Positions 25,066 to 34,582 of a stretch of DNA of 64,000 bases are shown one piece after another. Origin of the DNA: Alphaproteobacteria bacterium. GTDB lineage: Bacteria > Myxococcota_A > UBA796 > GCA-2862545. The notes beneath the pieces were generated by a model. That model saw only the letters and a list, made by a program, of their open reading frames with translations. It had not been told where the DNA came from and ran no database searches. The translations under genes were made by a program, and so were the position numbers. Each line of letters begins with the position of its first letter. Position 1 is the first letter of the stretch. The stretch lies in contig JACKEQ010000025.1 in the NCBI GenBank assembly GCA_020632885.1, positions 23,350 to 87,349 on the forward strand. The letters run 5' to 3'.

Positions 25066-26255
25066 GGCGTGGCCCCGGTCGTGATGGCGTACAGGTTCCC
25101 GGAGTCTCCCCCGACGTAGATCGTCCCGTCCACCACGGCGGGCGTGGCGAAGAAGCGGTCCTGCAGCGGCAGGGACGCCAGGGTCTCCCCGGTGGCCCGG
25201 TCGAGCACGAGGAGCGGGCCGCTGGCGGGCAGCCAGACGACCCGATCGCCGACGATCACCGGGGACGACCAGCTCCCACCGTGCTCGGCGACCTCCCAGC
25301 GCGCGGCGCCCGTCGCGCGGTCGTAGGCCCGCAGCCGTCCGCGCGGCCAGTCGGGGTTCTCGCCGTCGAGGTACCCGGACTCCGCGAAGATCACGACGTC
25401 GTCCGCCAGAGCCGGGCTGGCCTTCGTGCCCACCATCTCCGCGTGGGACCAGCGCAGCTCGCCCGAGCGCACGTCGATCAGCGCCATCTGCTCGTTCGAC
25501 GCGGAGCCGTCGTACCCGCCCGGCACGGCCACGTCGTTCCCGTCCATCGCGGGTGCACCGTAGATGGGCGAGCGGTCGCCGGAGCTCTGCCACCCCACGC
25601 AGCCCGAGCCGTCCAGCATGCAGATCTGCACGCCGTTCTCCTCGGTGCCGTAGGCGACACGCCCGTCCAGCACGCTGTGGTTGCGGATCGAGCCCGTGGC
25701 GGGGAGGCGCTTGCGGAGGTCGCCGGTGGCGGGGTCGAGGAGGGCCAGGAAGCCGCCCGAGCCACTGACGAGGAGCCCCTGGGGCAGCACGCTCGGCGCG
25801 GCGTAGAGCTTGCCGTCGTGGGCCCTCGTCTCGAAGACCCGGGTGCCGTCGAGGCCCATGGCGACGACGTTCCCGGCGTCCGTGACGGCGTAGAGGTGGC
25901 TCCCGTCGCTGGAGACGCCGTTGGCGTCGCACCCGGTGGCCACGAACAGTGCGACCCTGCCGGTGTCGCGGGCCACGACGTACACGCCGTCCTGGGGGTC
26001 GCAGGTGTTCCAGGTCTCCCCGTAGGATCCGACCACCACGCGATCGCCGACGACCAGCGGGCTCGAGTGCCAGCCCTGCACGCCGACGGGCGCCTTCCAG
26101 GCCACGGCGAGGTCGGTGCCGATGGATCCGGGGGAGACGCCCGTGTGGCGGGGGTCCGCCGCGAACCCGACGACACGCGGTGGGGCGATCGGCTCGGGCT
26201 CGGGGTCCGGCGTGGGCGGGACGGCCCGGGTGCAGGCGAGGAGGAGCACGGTCAC
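25062..26255 (-). CDS. PQQ-like beta-propeller lipoprotein
   Basis: 397 aa. The very short lipoprotein leader is MTVLLLAC. Repeated PQQ-binding-like blades follow, for example SSPLVVGDRVVVGSY, YAAPSVLPQGLLVSGSG and ATPAVVDGTIYVGGDSGNLYAI. It resembles BamB-type or PQQ-like repeat proteins, but no dehydrogenase active site is seen, so a scaffold role is more likely. The start is GTG 26255 (GTGA with the upstream stop); GTG 26258 is equally possible. It is the middle gene of a three-gene operon. Confidence 0.8.
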   Translation of the reverse strand: MTVLLLACTRAVPPTPDPEPEPIAPPRVVGFAADPRHTGVSPGSIGTDLAVAWKAPVGVQGWHSSPLVVGDRVVVGSYGETWNTCDPQDGVYVVARDTGRVALFVATGCDANGVSSDGSHLYAVTDAGNVVAMGLDGTRVFETRAHDGKLYAAPSVLPQGLLVSGSGGFLALLDPATGDLRKRLPATGSIRNHSVLDGRVAYGTEENGVQICMLDGSGCVGWQSSGDRSPIYGAPAMDGNDVAVPGGYDGSASNEQMALIDVRSGELRWSHAEMVGTKASPALADDVVIFAESGYLDGENPDWPRGRLRAYDRATGAARWEVAEHGGSWSSPVIVGDRVVWLPASGPLLVLDRATGETLASLPLQDRFFATPAVVDGTIYVGGDSGNLYAITTGATP

Positions 26256-26746
26256 CACGCACCTCCCGCGACGCGATCCGCCAGGAAGGCGCGGAGGTCG
26301 TCCGCCTGGTCGCCGAGCAGCAGGCGCGCCCGTGTCGCCATTCCCTCGCGGGCCGCGCCCGCCCGCTGTCGTGCTGTCGCTGGGACCATCCGACCCTCCT
26401 GGACCGCGAGGCGGTCGCCCTCGCGAAGCTCCACGTACCCCCGGACGGTCGTGAGCACCTCGTCCTCACGGGGACCCGGGTGTTCCGCCAGCCACGCGGC
26501 CGTGCCGTCGAGGACGGCGTCTCTCCAGCCCGACGCGTCCGCCTCGCGGGCCTCCACGGCCTCCGACGCGCCGTCGGGGCCCCGCACGGGGACGCCGGGC
26601 ATCACGAACGTCTCGGCCGGTGCGCGGGGTGTCGACGGGCGCCGAGGGGGCTCCGCGGGCGGCTGCGCGGGACGGGAGGCCAGCACGCCGACTCCGACGA
26701 GGAGGACGGCGAAGGTGACGACGAGGACGAGCGGGGTGCGGCGCAT
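26252..26746 (-). CDS. Membrane-anchored hypothetical protein
   Basis: 164 aa. One N-terminal hydrophobic helix (PLVLVVTFAVLLVGVGVLA) is followed by a Pro/Arg-rich linker and a helical C-terminal domain (WRDAVLDGTAAWLAEH, LLGDQADDLRAFLADRVAG). No catalytic motif is visible. It is the first gene of the operon leading to the PQQ propeller and the M3 peptidase, its stop overlapping the next start. Function unknown; the helical part could contact partner proteins. Confidence 0.65.
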   Translation of the reverse strand: MRRTPLVLVVTFAVLLVGVGVLASRPAQPPAEPPRRPSTPRAPAETFVMPGVPVRGPDGASEAVEAREADASGWRDAVLDGTAAWLAEHPGPREDEVLTTVRGYVELREGDRLAVQEGRMVPATARQRAGAAREGMATRARLLLGDQADDLRAFLADRVAGGAW

Positions 26747-26791
26747 GGGACTCGCTATCCCGTGCGGCGCGTCCCGCTGGTATGCTGCGGC

Positions 26792-27874
26792 GTGCTCGGT
26801 CTCCTGCTCGCATGTGGCGTGCCCCCCGACGAGGGTCCGCCGGACTCCGGTCCGCTGGACTACAGCGACGCCGCCAACTGGCTCTGCACCCCGGACGCCC
26901 CCGGGGCGTGTCCGCGCTCGTACCCGCTGCGCACGGTCGTCGCGGACGGCACGGTCACGGACTCGACCGTCACCCACGACGCGGCTCACGACGTCGCCTG
27001 CTTCGCGGTCTACCCCACGGTCGACCTCTCTCTGATCGCCGGCCTCCACGACGACACCACCGACGTCGTCGGGCCCCAGGGCTGGGCGCGCACGTCCGCC
27101 GCGCAGCTCCAGGAGGTCTGCGACGTGTACGTGCCGATCTACCGGCAGGTCACGCTCGGCACCTACCTCTCCCCGACGCCCGGGGAACGGGAGCAGTCCC
27201 TCTTCGACAGCGCCTATGGCGACGTGCTGGCGGCGTTCGAGGTCTTCCTGGAGCGCGAGCCCGAGCGCCGGTTCGTGCTCTTCGGGCACAGTCAGGGTGG
27301 GCAGCACCTCTCGCGGCTGATCCGGGAGCGCGTCGAGACCGACCCCGTCGTACGGGAGCGCCTCCTCGCGGCCTACCCGCTCGGCTGGCCCCTGGCGACG
27401 GCGGTGGGGAGCGACGTGGGCGGCTCGTTCGCGGAGGTCCCGGTGTGCACGGACACCTTCCAGACCGGGTGTGTGGTGGGGCTGCGGACCTACGTGCAGG
27501 GCCACGCCCGCCCCAACGTCCCGGTGGCCTACGCGGAGGGACCCGAGGGGATCTGCGTGGATCCCGCCTCCCCGAACGACCCCGCGCTCCTGGTGCCGCT
27601 GGCTGCCTTCACGATCGCCGCGAGCCACGACCAGCACACCCCACCCGCGGGCACGCCGACCGACGCGCTCGTCGTCTACCCGGAGGCCTTCGAGGGCGCG
27701 TGCGACGGATCGGGCGACGACGTCGGGCTGGGGGTGCGCTGGGTCCGCGACACCGAACCTCCGGTGGACCTGGGCTCCCTGTTCGTCACGGGGGCCAACG
27801 GCTCCCACATCCTCGACACGCAGCTCGTCATCGCAGACGTGCTCCTCGACATCGGGCGGCGGGCGTCCCGATGA
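26792..27874 (+). CDS. DUF3089-family alpha/beta-hydrolase lipoprotein
   Basis: 360 aa. The DUF3089 hallmarks are CFAVYPTVDLS, then VDLS...QGWARTSAAQ, and the serine elbow LFGHSQGGQHL. His is likely in NGSHILDTQ. The start GTG 26792 gives the short lipoprotein leader MLGLLLAC; TATGCT ends 5 bases before it, the same geometry as other leaderless starts here. GTG 26762 would give a longer leader. Family members are esterase-like serine hydrolases of unknown substrate. Its stop overlaps the ABC ATPase start. Confidence 0.83.
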   Translation: MLGLLLACGVPPDEGPPDSGPLDYSDAANWLCTPDAPGACPRSYPLRTVVADGTVTDSTVTHDAAHDVACFAVYPTVDLSLIAGLHDDTTDVVGPQGWARTSAAQLQEVCDVYVPIYRQVTLGTYLSPTPGEREQSLFDSAYGDVLAAFEVFLEREPERRFVLFGHSQGGQHLSRLIRERVETDPVVRERLLAAYPLGWPLATAVGSDVGGSFAEVPVCTDTFQTGCVVGLRTYVQGHARPNVPVAYAEGPEGICVDPASPNDPALLVPLAAFTIAASHDQHTPPAGTPTDALVVYPEAFEGACDGSGDDVGLGVRWVRDTEPPVDLGSLFVTGANGSHILDTQLVIADVLLDIGRRASR

Positions 27875-28479
27875 GGCTGCGGGCCCACGGGCTCGTGGGC
27901 AGGGCAGGGGACCGCACGCTCTTCGACGGCCTCGATCTGGAGGTCGGCGAGGGCGAGACGGTCGTGGTGCGGGGGCCGTCGGGCTGCGGGAAGACCCTGC
28001 TGCTGCGGGCGCTGGCGGGTCTCGATCCGCTGGCGGGTGGGCGGGTCACCCTGGGCGACCGCACGCCCGAGCAGCTCGGGATGCCGTCCTGGCGCGCGGA
28101 GGTGACCTGGGTGAGCCAGGACGTCCCGGGCCTGCCGGGCACACCGCGCGACTTCCTCGGGGTCGTGGGCCGGTTGGCTGCCCGCAGGGCGAGGACGGTG
28201 GACGACCCGGTGGCCATCGCGTCCTCGTGGGGTCTCGCGATGACCGCGTGGGACCAGCCTTGGTCCCGCCTGTCTGGAGGTGAGCGCCAGCGGGTGCACC
28301 TCGCCGTCGCGGTGGCCGGTCGTCCTGCGGTCCTGCTGCTCGACGAGCCCACCAGCGCGCTCGATCCGGAGGCCACCCGTGCGGTGGAGGCCACGCTGGC
28401 GGACCGCGCGTGTGTCTGGGTCACCCACGACGCCGACCAGGCCTGGCGGGTCGCGGCGCACACGGTGGAGCTCGGGTGA
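27871..28479 (+). CDS. ABC transporter ATPase, FetA-like
   Basis: 202 aa. Walker A is GPSGCGKT, the Q-loop SQD, signature RLSGGERQR, Walker B VLLLDEPTSALD and the switch His in VTHDADQ. The small size and its partner, a UPF0014 permease overlapping by GTGA, identify the FetA/YbbL type, which with FetB exports iron in E. coli. ATG 27871 overlaps the DUF3089 stop. It works at the inner-membrane face. Iron specificity is inferred from the partner. Confidence 0.85.
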   Translation: MRLRAHGLVGRAGDRTLFDGLDLEVGEGETVVVRGPSGCGKTLLLRALAGLDPLAGGRVTLGDRTPEQLGMPSWRAEVTWVSQDVPGLPGTPRDFLGVVGRLAARRARTVDDPVAIASSWGLAMTAWDQPWSRLSGGERQRVHLAVAVAGRPAVLLLDEPTSALDPEATRAVEATLADRACVWVTHDADQAWRVAAHTVELG

Positions 28480-29276
28480 CGGGTCCCGTCCCGATCGGAC
28501 CCGGCCAGCTCGCCCTCGGCGCGTCGCTGTTGATCGCCCATGGGCTGCTCTCGCTGGGCCTGCAGCTCGGGCTCGAGCGGAAGCTGCTGATCGCGGGGGT
28601 GCGGACGGTCGTCCAGCTCCTGCTCATGGGCTGGCTGCTCGTGCCGGTGTTCGCGTCGGGCTCGGCGGCGCTCGTGCTGGGCGTGTGCACGGTCATGATC
28701 GTGCTCGCCGCACGCGAGTCCGTGGGCCGGGTGTCCCGTCGCTACCGGGGCATCCAGGTCGCGGCCACCGTGGCGCTCTTCGTGGCCGGCGGATCCACGG
28801 CGCTGCTCGCGTCCGGCGTCATCCTCGCGGTCGACCCGTGGTGGTCGCCCCAGTACCTCATCCCGATGCTCGGGATGATCCTCGGCAACGCGCTCACCGG
28901 GATCAGCCTCGGGCTCGACCGTGCGCTGGCCGAGCTCGACGAGGGGAGGGGACGCGTGGAGGCTCTCCTGGCCCTGGGAGCCACGCGCTGGGAGGCCTCG
29001 CGTCCGGTCGCTGCGGAGGCGCTGCGGACGGGGCTCGTGCCCATCCTGAACGCGATGAGTGCGGTCGGCCTCGTCACCATCCCGGGCATGATGACGGGCC
29101 AGATCCTCGGCGGCACCGAGCCCTCCCTGGCCGCCCGGTACCAGATCCTCATCCTGTTCCTGATCGCCTTCGCGACCGCGCTGGGCACGGGTCTCTCGGT
29201 GCTGTTCGCGCTCCTCGCGGTCTTCGACGACCAGCATCGGCTGCGGGGCGAGCGGATCAGTACGCGGGGATCGTGA
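28476..29276 (+). CDS. fetB: FetB-like iron-export permease (UPF0014)
   Basis: 266 aa with seven predicted membrane helices. The family-typical segments are present: VRTVVQLLLMGWLL, the cytoplasmic loop ARESVGRVSRRYRG, LIPMLGMILGNALTGISL and the conserved VGLVTIPGMMTGQILGG. GTG 28476 overlaps the ATPase stop (GTGA). With the FetA-like ATPase it would form an ABC exporter that lowers cytoplasmic iron and helps oxidative-stress resistance. The last 20 bp overlap the convergent lipoprotein gene. Confidence 0.9.
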   Translation: MTGPVPIGPGQLALGASLLIAHGLLSLGLQLGLERKLLIAGVRTVVQLLLMGWLLVPVFASGSAALVLGVCTVMIVLAARESVGRVSRRYRGIQVAATVALFVAGGSTALLASGVILAVDPWWSPQYLIPMLGMILGNALTGISLGLDRALAELDEGRGRVEALLALGATRWEASRPVAAEALRTGLVPILNAMSAVGLVTIPGMMTGQILGGTEPSLAARYQILILFLIAFATALGTGLSVLFALLAVFDDQHRLRGERISTRGS

Positions 29277-29763
29277 AGCCCCACATGCCGCCGAGCTCGC
29301 GCGAGCCGATCTCGGTCCACTCGTCCTCGCCGGTCTGGAGGCGGAGGTGGTAGGCGTCCGCCTCGGTGCCCTCGAACCCTGCGCAGCCTTTGGCCTCCTG
29401 GACGTCGAACACGCGGATCACGTCGCCCGGAGCGGGTGTGCGGTCGCCGAACGTGAAGCGCACCGATCCGCCGGCGAGGGCGGCGAAGCCGGTCTCGGCC
29501 GCACAGTCACCGTCCGGCTCGCCCGCGATGTCCTCCACGTCGCCGATGGCGTCGAACGCATCGGGGTCCACGTCCTCTGCGTCGAGCCACAGCACCGACT
29601 GCGCGCCGCCGTCGTCGTACTCGAGGGCCACCGCGTCGAGCTCGAGGCCGTACTCGGGGTTCGGGGTGTCGTCGACGATCTCCACCGTGTAGACGACGTA
29701 GTCCGCCGGCTGGACGGTGCATGCAGCGAGGAGCGCGGGTAGCGGGATCCAGCGGTACGACAT
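29257..29763 (-). CDS. Small lipoprotein
   Basis: 168 aa. The lipoprotein signal MSYRWIPLPALLAAC (Cys15) is followed by an acidic beta-rich domain (YTVEIVDDTPNPEYGLELDA, GSVRFTFGDRTPAPGDVIRV) of jelly-roll or Ig-like appearance. Two later cysteines (GDCAAE, KGCAG) could form a disulfide. Monocistronic, divergent from the AarF-like gene, and overlapping the end of fetB. No family recognised. Confidence 0.68.
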   Translation of the reverse strand: MSYRWIPLPALLAACTVQPADYVVYTVEIVDDTPNPEYGLELDAVALEYDDGGAQSVLWLDAEDVDPDAFDAIGDVEDIAGEPDGDCAAETGFAALAGGSVRFTFGDRTPAPGDVIRVFDVQEAKGCAGFEGTEADAYHLRLQTGEDEWTEIGSRELGGMWGFTIPAY

Positions 29764-29863
29764 GAGGTTCCTCCCAGGGTGAGCATACGCCCGGATCCGC
29801 GGGCGTACCCGAGGAGATCGCGAGGCCCGGGGTCCGCGCCTCTCTGCTGTTAGGATCGACGGC

Positions 29864-31519
29864 ATGAAGATCGTCCGGCCCGTCGTGAACACCGTCGGCG
29901 GCGTCACCACGCGGGTGCGCGACCTCAACCGGCTCCAGCAGATCGCCCGCATCCTCGTGGGCCATGGGCTGGGGGCCGTGGTGCGCGCGATCCCCGGGAT
30001 GCCGGATGCGCCCGACGAGATCGCCACCACGCCGGCCCGGGCCGCCACGATGCTCAAGGAGCTCGGGCCCACCTTCGTGAAGCTCGGCCAGGTGCTCTCC
30101 ACGCGGCCCGACGTGCTGCCGGAGGCCTACTGCAAGGCCTTCGAGCAGCTCCAGGACGACGTCGGCCCGCTCACGCCGGTCCAGCTCGAGAACCAGCTCG
30201 CGGACCACCTGGGCGAGGACTGGCGCTCACACTTCGAGCGGTTCGACGAGCAGCCCCTGGCCACCGCCTCCATCGCCCAGGTCCACCGGGCCCGGCTCAC
30301 GGACGGTCGCGAGATCGTCGTGAAGATCCAGCGGCCCGGAATCGCCGCGAAGATCCGGGCCGACCTGAACATCCTGCACGTCCTCGCCTGGGCCGTGATC
30401 TCCGAGTTCCCGGAGGCGCGGAGCTTCGACCCCCGCGGCATCCTGGTGCAGTTCGAGCGCTCCATCACCGCGGAGCTCGACTTCCTCCAGGAGGCGCAGA
30501 ACATGAAGCGCTTCGCGAGGAACTTCGCGGGCTCCGAGGACGTCCGGATCCCGTTCGTGGTGGACGAGCTCACGTCCGAGTCCGTGCTCGCCATGGAGTT
30601 CTTCGACGGCGTGCCCATCCGGCGCGCCCGGCAGGCCGGCTTCGACATGGACCACGTGGGGGCCACCTACCTCCGCGCGGCCTACGACATGCTGTTCGTG
30701 CACGGCTTCTTCCACGGCGACCTGCACCCCGGCAACGTCCTCGTGCTCGAGGGGAACCGCCTCGGCCTGCTCGACTTCGGCATGGTCGGCACGCTCACGC
30801 GCGAGATGCGCAACAACGTGCTCTCCATCCTCATGGCCGCCCAGCGTGGTGACTACCGGACGATCGCCCGGCTCTTCTACGAGATCGCCATCAAGGACGA
30901 GCGGGTCGACTACCCGGCGATGGAGCGCGACAGCATCGAGGTCCTCGAGCGGAACCTCACCTCCGACAACATGCGCGACATCCAGATCGGCCGGCTCGTC
31001 ACCGACCTCGCGAACGGAGCCGCCAAGCACGGCGCCCGCGTGCCGCTCGCCTACACGATGTTCTTCAAGGCGCTGCTCACCAGCGAGGGTCTCGCGAAGA
31101 GCCTGCTCCACGAGCAGAACCCGATCGCCGCGGCCCAGCCGTACTTCGAGCGCATGCTCCTCGAGACCTTCGGGCCCGAGCGCATGCAGGAGGAGCTCCA
31201 CTACTACGGGCTCACGCTCACCTCGCTCGGGTCGCGGCTGCCGGTGGCCGTCGCCCAGTTCCTGGAGGACCTCGACCACCAACGGCTCGGGATCAACGTC
31301 CGCAACCACATGGACCCCGTGGAGGAGGTGGGGCGCGAGCGGCGCCTGAACCGCGCCATCGTCGCGGGCTCGGCGTTCACCATGACGCTCACGGGTGGTG
31401 TGCTCGGGGCCTGGACCTTCCTCGCGGTCCCGTGGCTGTCGTTGATCTTCTTCGCGCTCGCCGTCCCGCTCTGGGGGCTCCTGGCCTGGATGGTCTGGCG
31501 CTCGCCGGGGTCGGTGTGA
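29864..31519 (+). CDS. AarF/UbiB (ABC1) family atypical kinase
   Basis: 551 aa. The ABC1 fold motifs are the KxGQ motif (KLGQVLSTRPDVLP), the Ala-rich nucleotide loop ATASIAQVHRA, lysine in VVKIQRPG, EELDF-type ITAELDFLQEA, the catalytic FHGDLHPGNVLV, and LLDFGMVG as DFG. The C-terminus has two membrane helices (about 495-515 and 520-540). Family members act as ATPases in quinone/isoprenoid lipid metabolism or lipid extraction. TAGGAT lies 7 bases before ATG 29864 with no Shine-Dalgarno. The stop overlaps the next gene's GTG. Confidence 0.92.
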   Translation: MKIVRPVVNTVGGVTTRVRDLNRLQQIARILVGHGLGAVVRAIPGMPDAPDEIATTPARAATMLKELGPTFVKLGQVLSTRPDVLPEAYCKAFEQLQDDVGPLTPVQLENQLADHLGEDWRSHFERFDEQPLATASIAQVHRARLTDGREIVVKIQRPGIAAKIRADLNILHVLAWAVISEFPEARSFDPRGILVQFERSITAELDFLQEAQNMKRFARNFAGSEDVRIPFVVDELTSESVLAMEFFDGVPIRRARQAGFDMDHVGATYLRAAYDMLFVHGFFHGDLHPGNVLVLEGNRLGLLDFGMVGTLTREMRNNVLSILMAAQRGDYRTIARLFYEIAIKDERVDYPAMERDSIEVLERNLTSDNMRDIQIGRLVTDLANGAAKHGARVPLAYTMFFKALLTSEGLAKSLLHEQNPIAAAQPYFERMLLETFGPERMQEELHYYGLTLTSLGSRLPVAVAQFLEDLDHQRLGINVRNHMDPVEEVGRERRLNRAIVAGSAFTMTLTGGVLGAWTFLAVPWLSLIFFALAVPLWGLLAWMVWRSPGSV

Positions 31520-32097
31520 AGCCCGAGCTGCGCACCGAGCGGGTGGAGAGAGGCATCCGCGCGCGGATCGTCGCGCGCCGCACCGGCCCCGCCGTGATCT
31601 TCGCAGGCACGCCGCGCTTGGTCGCCGCCCTGTTCAGCCTCACGCACCTCACTACGCCCACCGGCGCGGCCCTCGCGGGTCTCGGCGTCCTGCTCGCCCT
31701 GATCCTCCTGTTCTCCCCGCACCTCCGGGCGTCCACGCCGGTCCTCTGGGCCGTGCCTGTGCTCTCCCTCGCGCTCCCCGTGGTGGCGAGCGCCCACCAG
31801 GCGGTCGGGCTGGACGATGCGGTCTTCCTCGAGGTCCGGGCCGGCGAGGTGGCCGTGCACGACGCCTTCGGCGAGGCCCTGTTCGCCGGGCCTCTCGACG
31901 GGGTGCGCCTCCTGACGTCCGGCCAGGACCTCGTCTTCGAGCACGGCCCTGCCCGTCTGCGGGTGCGGACGGCCCACAGCATCACCCAGCTGCTCGCCCT
32001 GCGTGAGGTCTGGGACGCCGAGCGGGCGCGCTTCGGCACCGAGGACGACGTGCCCGATGCGATGCGCGGCGTCACCCGGTCCCGGACGGAGGCCTGA
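31516..32097 (+). CDS. Two-helix membrane hypothetical protein
   Basis: 193 aa, GTG 31516 (GTGA overlap with the AarF-like gene). A basic N-terminus (KPELRTERVERGIRAR) is followed by two adjacent membrane helices (GAALAGLGVLLALILLF and VLWAVPVLSLALPVV), then a cytoplasmic or periplasmic domain of about 90 residues with a PH-like strand pattern (FLEVRAGEVAVHDAFGEAL). It is translationally coupled to the kinase, so they may act together at the membrane. Function unknown. Confidence 0.65.
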   Translation: MKPELRTERVERGIRARIVARRTGPAVIFAGTPRLVAALFSLTHLTTPTGAALAGLGVLLALILLFSPHLRASTPVLWAVPVLSLALPVVASAHQAVGLDDAVFLEVRAGEVAVHDAFGEALFAGPLDGVRLLTSGQDLVFEHGPARLRVRTAHSITQLLALREVWDAERARFGTEDDVPDAMRGVTRSRTEA

Positions 32098-32123
32098 CGC
32101 GTTAGTCGGCGTCGGGAGGTTCG

Positions 32124-32414
32124 ATGCTCGCGCTGCTGCTCCTGGCCTGCGGGGCCGACCCGGACATCGTGGTGGGGTGCTGGCAACAGACCGGTACCGC
32201 GCGGATGGAGTGCTTCCACCCCGACGGTCGGTACACCTTCCAGAGCGCGAAGTCAGGGCTCTTCGAGGGCACGTGGCGCCGCCTGGGCGACAGCGTCGAG
32301 GTGAAGGTGGACGAGTTCCCGCCCGACGTCTACGCCGCGCGGAAGGACGGCACGGATCTCGTGCTCGTCCGCGCCGACCGGCCCGAGAAGCGGCTGGCGC
32401 CCGCCACTCCCTGA
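32124..32414 (+). CDS. Small lipocalin-like lipoprotein
   Basis: 96 aa. The leader MLALLLLAC is a minimal lipoprotein signal. The mature part GCWQQTGTARMECFHPDGRY...FEGTWRRLGDSV looks like half of a lipocalin or META-type barrel: the G-x-W start, strand pairs, and two Cys (19, 30) likely disulfide-bonded. ATG 32124 follows GGGAGGT. Probably a stand-alone outer-membrane lipoprotein. Confidence 0.65.
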   Translation: MLALLLLACGADPDIVVGCWQQTGTARMECFHPDGRYTFQSAKSGLFEGTWRRLGDSVEVKVDEFPPDVYAARKDGTDLVLVRADRPEKRLAPATP

Positions 32415-32443
32415 GCGTGCCATACTCGCCTCCGGGAGGTGGG

Positions 32444-34582
32444 ATGACCGTCGAGCTGCCCATCGTGGGGGTCACCGTGCATCCGGACGGCGCCATCGTG
32501 CGCAGGCGGGGCCGATGCGACATCCAGGACGGCCGGGTGCGCGTGCACAGGCTGCCGCTGCTCCTGGAGCCTGGCACCGTGCGTGCCGCCGTGCGCGAAG
32601 GCACGCTGCGGGACGTGAGGCTGGACTTCGACCTCCCGTTCGACGACCGGGGTGACGCCGTGGCCGAGCAGGTGGCGGTGGTGGAGAACCTCGCGGCCCA
32701 GGCCCGTGTGGACGCCGAGATCGCGCACGTGGACGCCATGCGGGCCCTCGCGCGTGGGCTCACGCCCGGGTTCGACCCCGAAGGCCCCGCGCCCACGGCC
32801 GCCTCGCTGGAGGGCTGGGCGGCGCTCGACGCTGCGCTCGACCCCTGGCTCGAGGCGCTCGACGCCCGGGCACGCGAGCTCCAGCGGGAGCGCGAGGAGC
32901 TGGGCCGTCGCGCACAGAGCCTGCGGTGGGCCCTGCAGAGCCGGTCCGACGAGTCGCTCTGGCGGCGCTGGATGCCCACGCGGCGGCTCGATCTGGCGGT
33001 CGAGGCCGCAGGGTCGGTCGAGGTCGAGGTGAGCTACGCCATCGTGGGGGCCCGCTGGTCGCCCGCCTACGCCGTCGACTTCGATCGGGATCTGTCGCGC
33101 GGGAGGCTCACGATGCGCGCGCTGGTGGGCCAGGCCACGGGCGAGGACTGGTCGGACGTCGAGGTGGCCTTCGCGTCCGTGCCCTGCCGTCGGGTGGTCG
33201 ACCTCCCGGAGCTCGCGTCCATGAAGCTCGGCACGGCGGCCCCCGCGAAGCCCACGGGCTGGCGGCCCCTCCCGGACGACCTGGACGGTCTCTTCCCGTC
33301 GGACCCCGTGTCGGTGCTGGCCACCGAGAACGAGCGGTCCAGAATGGACCAGGAGTCCGGGGCGTTCCTCGACGACGAGAAGCCGGACGTCTCGAGCCGG
33401 CGCGGGCCTCCCGTGCCCAGCCCGGACGCCATGCCGATGCCGTCGCCCGCGCCGATGCCGGCCGGCGCTCCGATGCCCAGCATGCCCCCGGCGGCGGTCT
33501 ACCGGAGCGAGGCCCCGGCGGCGAAGTCCGCGTCCATGGTCGGCGGGCTGTTCAGCGCCGGTGCCAACGTGCTCGGGGATGCCTTCGACGCCATGGGGGG
33601 CTTCGCCGGCTCGGCCGAGGAGGCGCCCGCCATGGAGCGGGTCCAGCAGTCCCGCAAGCGCAGCTCCCGCGCGGCCCCACCCCGTGGGCCCCGTCGGCTC
33701 GGGGTGGGTGACGACCAGCTCGACTACGCGTCCCTCCGGCTCGCGGGCTCCGAGGCCGGGAAGGGCGTTCGCGGGCGGCTGCGGGCCGAAGACGAGGAAG
33801 CCCGTCTGCGCGAGGCCACCGGCAGCCGCACGGCGTGGGAGCGCTGGTCCGCCCAGCTCCGGTCGCTCGTCGCGGGCACGCACGCCCTCGAGGAGCGCTC
33901 GCTCCCGCCCCACCACGTCGTCCCCGGGCCGGTCGGTGGTCGTGACGTGCTCCTGCGCGCTCCCGGTCGGGCGACGGTGCCCTCGGACGGCCGGTTCCAC
34001 GCGGTCTCCGTGTTCACGGGCGAGGCGCGGGCCCGTATCGAGTACATGGCGGTCCCGCGCATGGAGAAGAAGGTCTTCCGCACGGTGGTCGCGACCCTGG
34101 AGCGCGAGGGTGCCCTGCTCCCCGGGCCGATGGAGGCGACGATCGAAGGGGCGCTCGTCCTGGTCGCGCCGTTCGCGGGGTCGGCGGGAGACAGCGAGCT
34201 CCGCTTCGGCCTCGGTGCGGAGGACGGGCTGCAGATCGCCCGGAACGTCCGGTACCACGAGGAGTCTGCGGGGCTGTTGGGCGGATCCCGGCGCTTCTCG
34301 ACCCACATCGACGTCGAGATCGCCTCGGCTCTCGATCGTCCCGTGGTGGTCGACGTCTACGAGCGCGTACCCGTGCCGCTCACGGACGCGCTGACCTTCG
34401 ACGTCGTGGAGGCCCGCCCCGTCGCCCACACCTGGAAGGGCGAGCGCGACGGGCCGGTGCTGAAGGGCGGGCGTCGCCAGCGGGTCGAGGTGGCCGCTGG
34501 AGCCAAGGCGTCGGCCACGCTCGGGTACGCGGTCACCCTGTCGAACCGCGAGGAGCTCAACGGAGGGGACCGCCGTGGATAG
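32444..34582 (+). CDS. DUF4139 / mucoidy-inhibitor MuiA-like protein (1 of 2)
   Basis: 712 aa. The N-terminal DUF4140-like strand region is followed by a coiled coil (about 120-165, ALDARARELQREREELGRRAQSL), then the DUF4139 domain (VEVSYAIVGARWSPAYAV, LVGQATGEDWSDVEVAFAS). A disordered Pro/Met-rich insert (about 320-370, PMPSPAPMPAGAPMPSMPP) splits the DUF4139 region, which resumes to the C-terminus (VDVYERVPVPLTDAL). There is no signal peptide. ATG 32444 follows GGGAGGTGGG. It overlaps the next DUF4139 gene by 8 bp. The family is widespread but has no settled biochemical role. Confidence 0.83.
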   Translation: MTVELPIVGVTVHPDGAIVRRRGRCDIQDGRVRVHRLPLLLEPGTVRAAVREGTLRDVRLDFDLPFDDRGDAVAEQVAVVENLAAQARVDAEIAHVDAMRALARGLTPGFDPEGPAPTAASLEGWAALDAALDPWLEALDARARELQREREELGRRAQSLRWALQSRSDESLWRRWMPTRRLDLAVEAAGSVEVEVSYAIVGARWSPAYAVDFDRDLSRGRLTMRALVGQATGEDWSDVEVAFASVPCRRVVDLPELASMKLGTAAPAKPTGWRPLPDDLDGLFPSDPVSVLATENERSRMDQESGAFLDDEKPDVSSRRGPPVPSPDAMPMPSPAPMPAGAPMPSMPPAAVYRSEAPAAKSASMVGGLFSAGANVLGDAFDAMGGFAGSAEEAPAMERVQQSRKRSSRAAPPRGPRRLGVGDDQLDYASLRLAGSEAGKGVRGRLRAEDEEARLREATGSRTAWERWSAQLRSLVAGTHALEERSLPPHHVVPGPVGGRDVLLRAPGRATVPSDGRFHAVSVFTGEARARIEYMAVPRMEKKVFRTVVATLEREGALLPGPMEATIEGALVLVAPFAGSAGDSELRFGLGAEDGLQIARNVRYHEESAGLLGGSRRFSTHIDVEIASALDRPVVVDVYERVPVPLTDALTFDVVEARPVAHTWKGERDGPVLKGGRRQRVEVAAGAKASATLGYAVTLSNREELNGGDRRG

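Noticed and set aside
26762..26791. GTG 26762 as start of the DUF3089 gene
   Set aside because: It gives a usable leader, but the TATGCT box 5 bases before GTG 26792 and the short lipoprotein leaders of neighbouring genes favour 26792.
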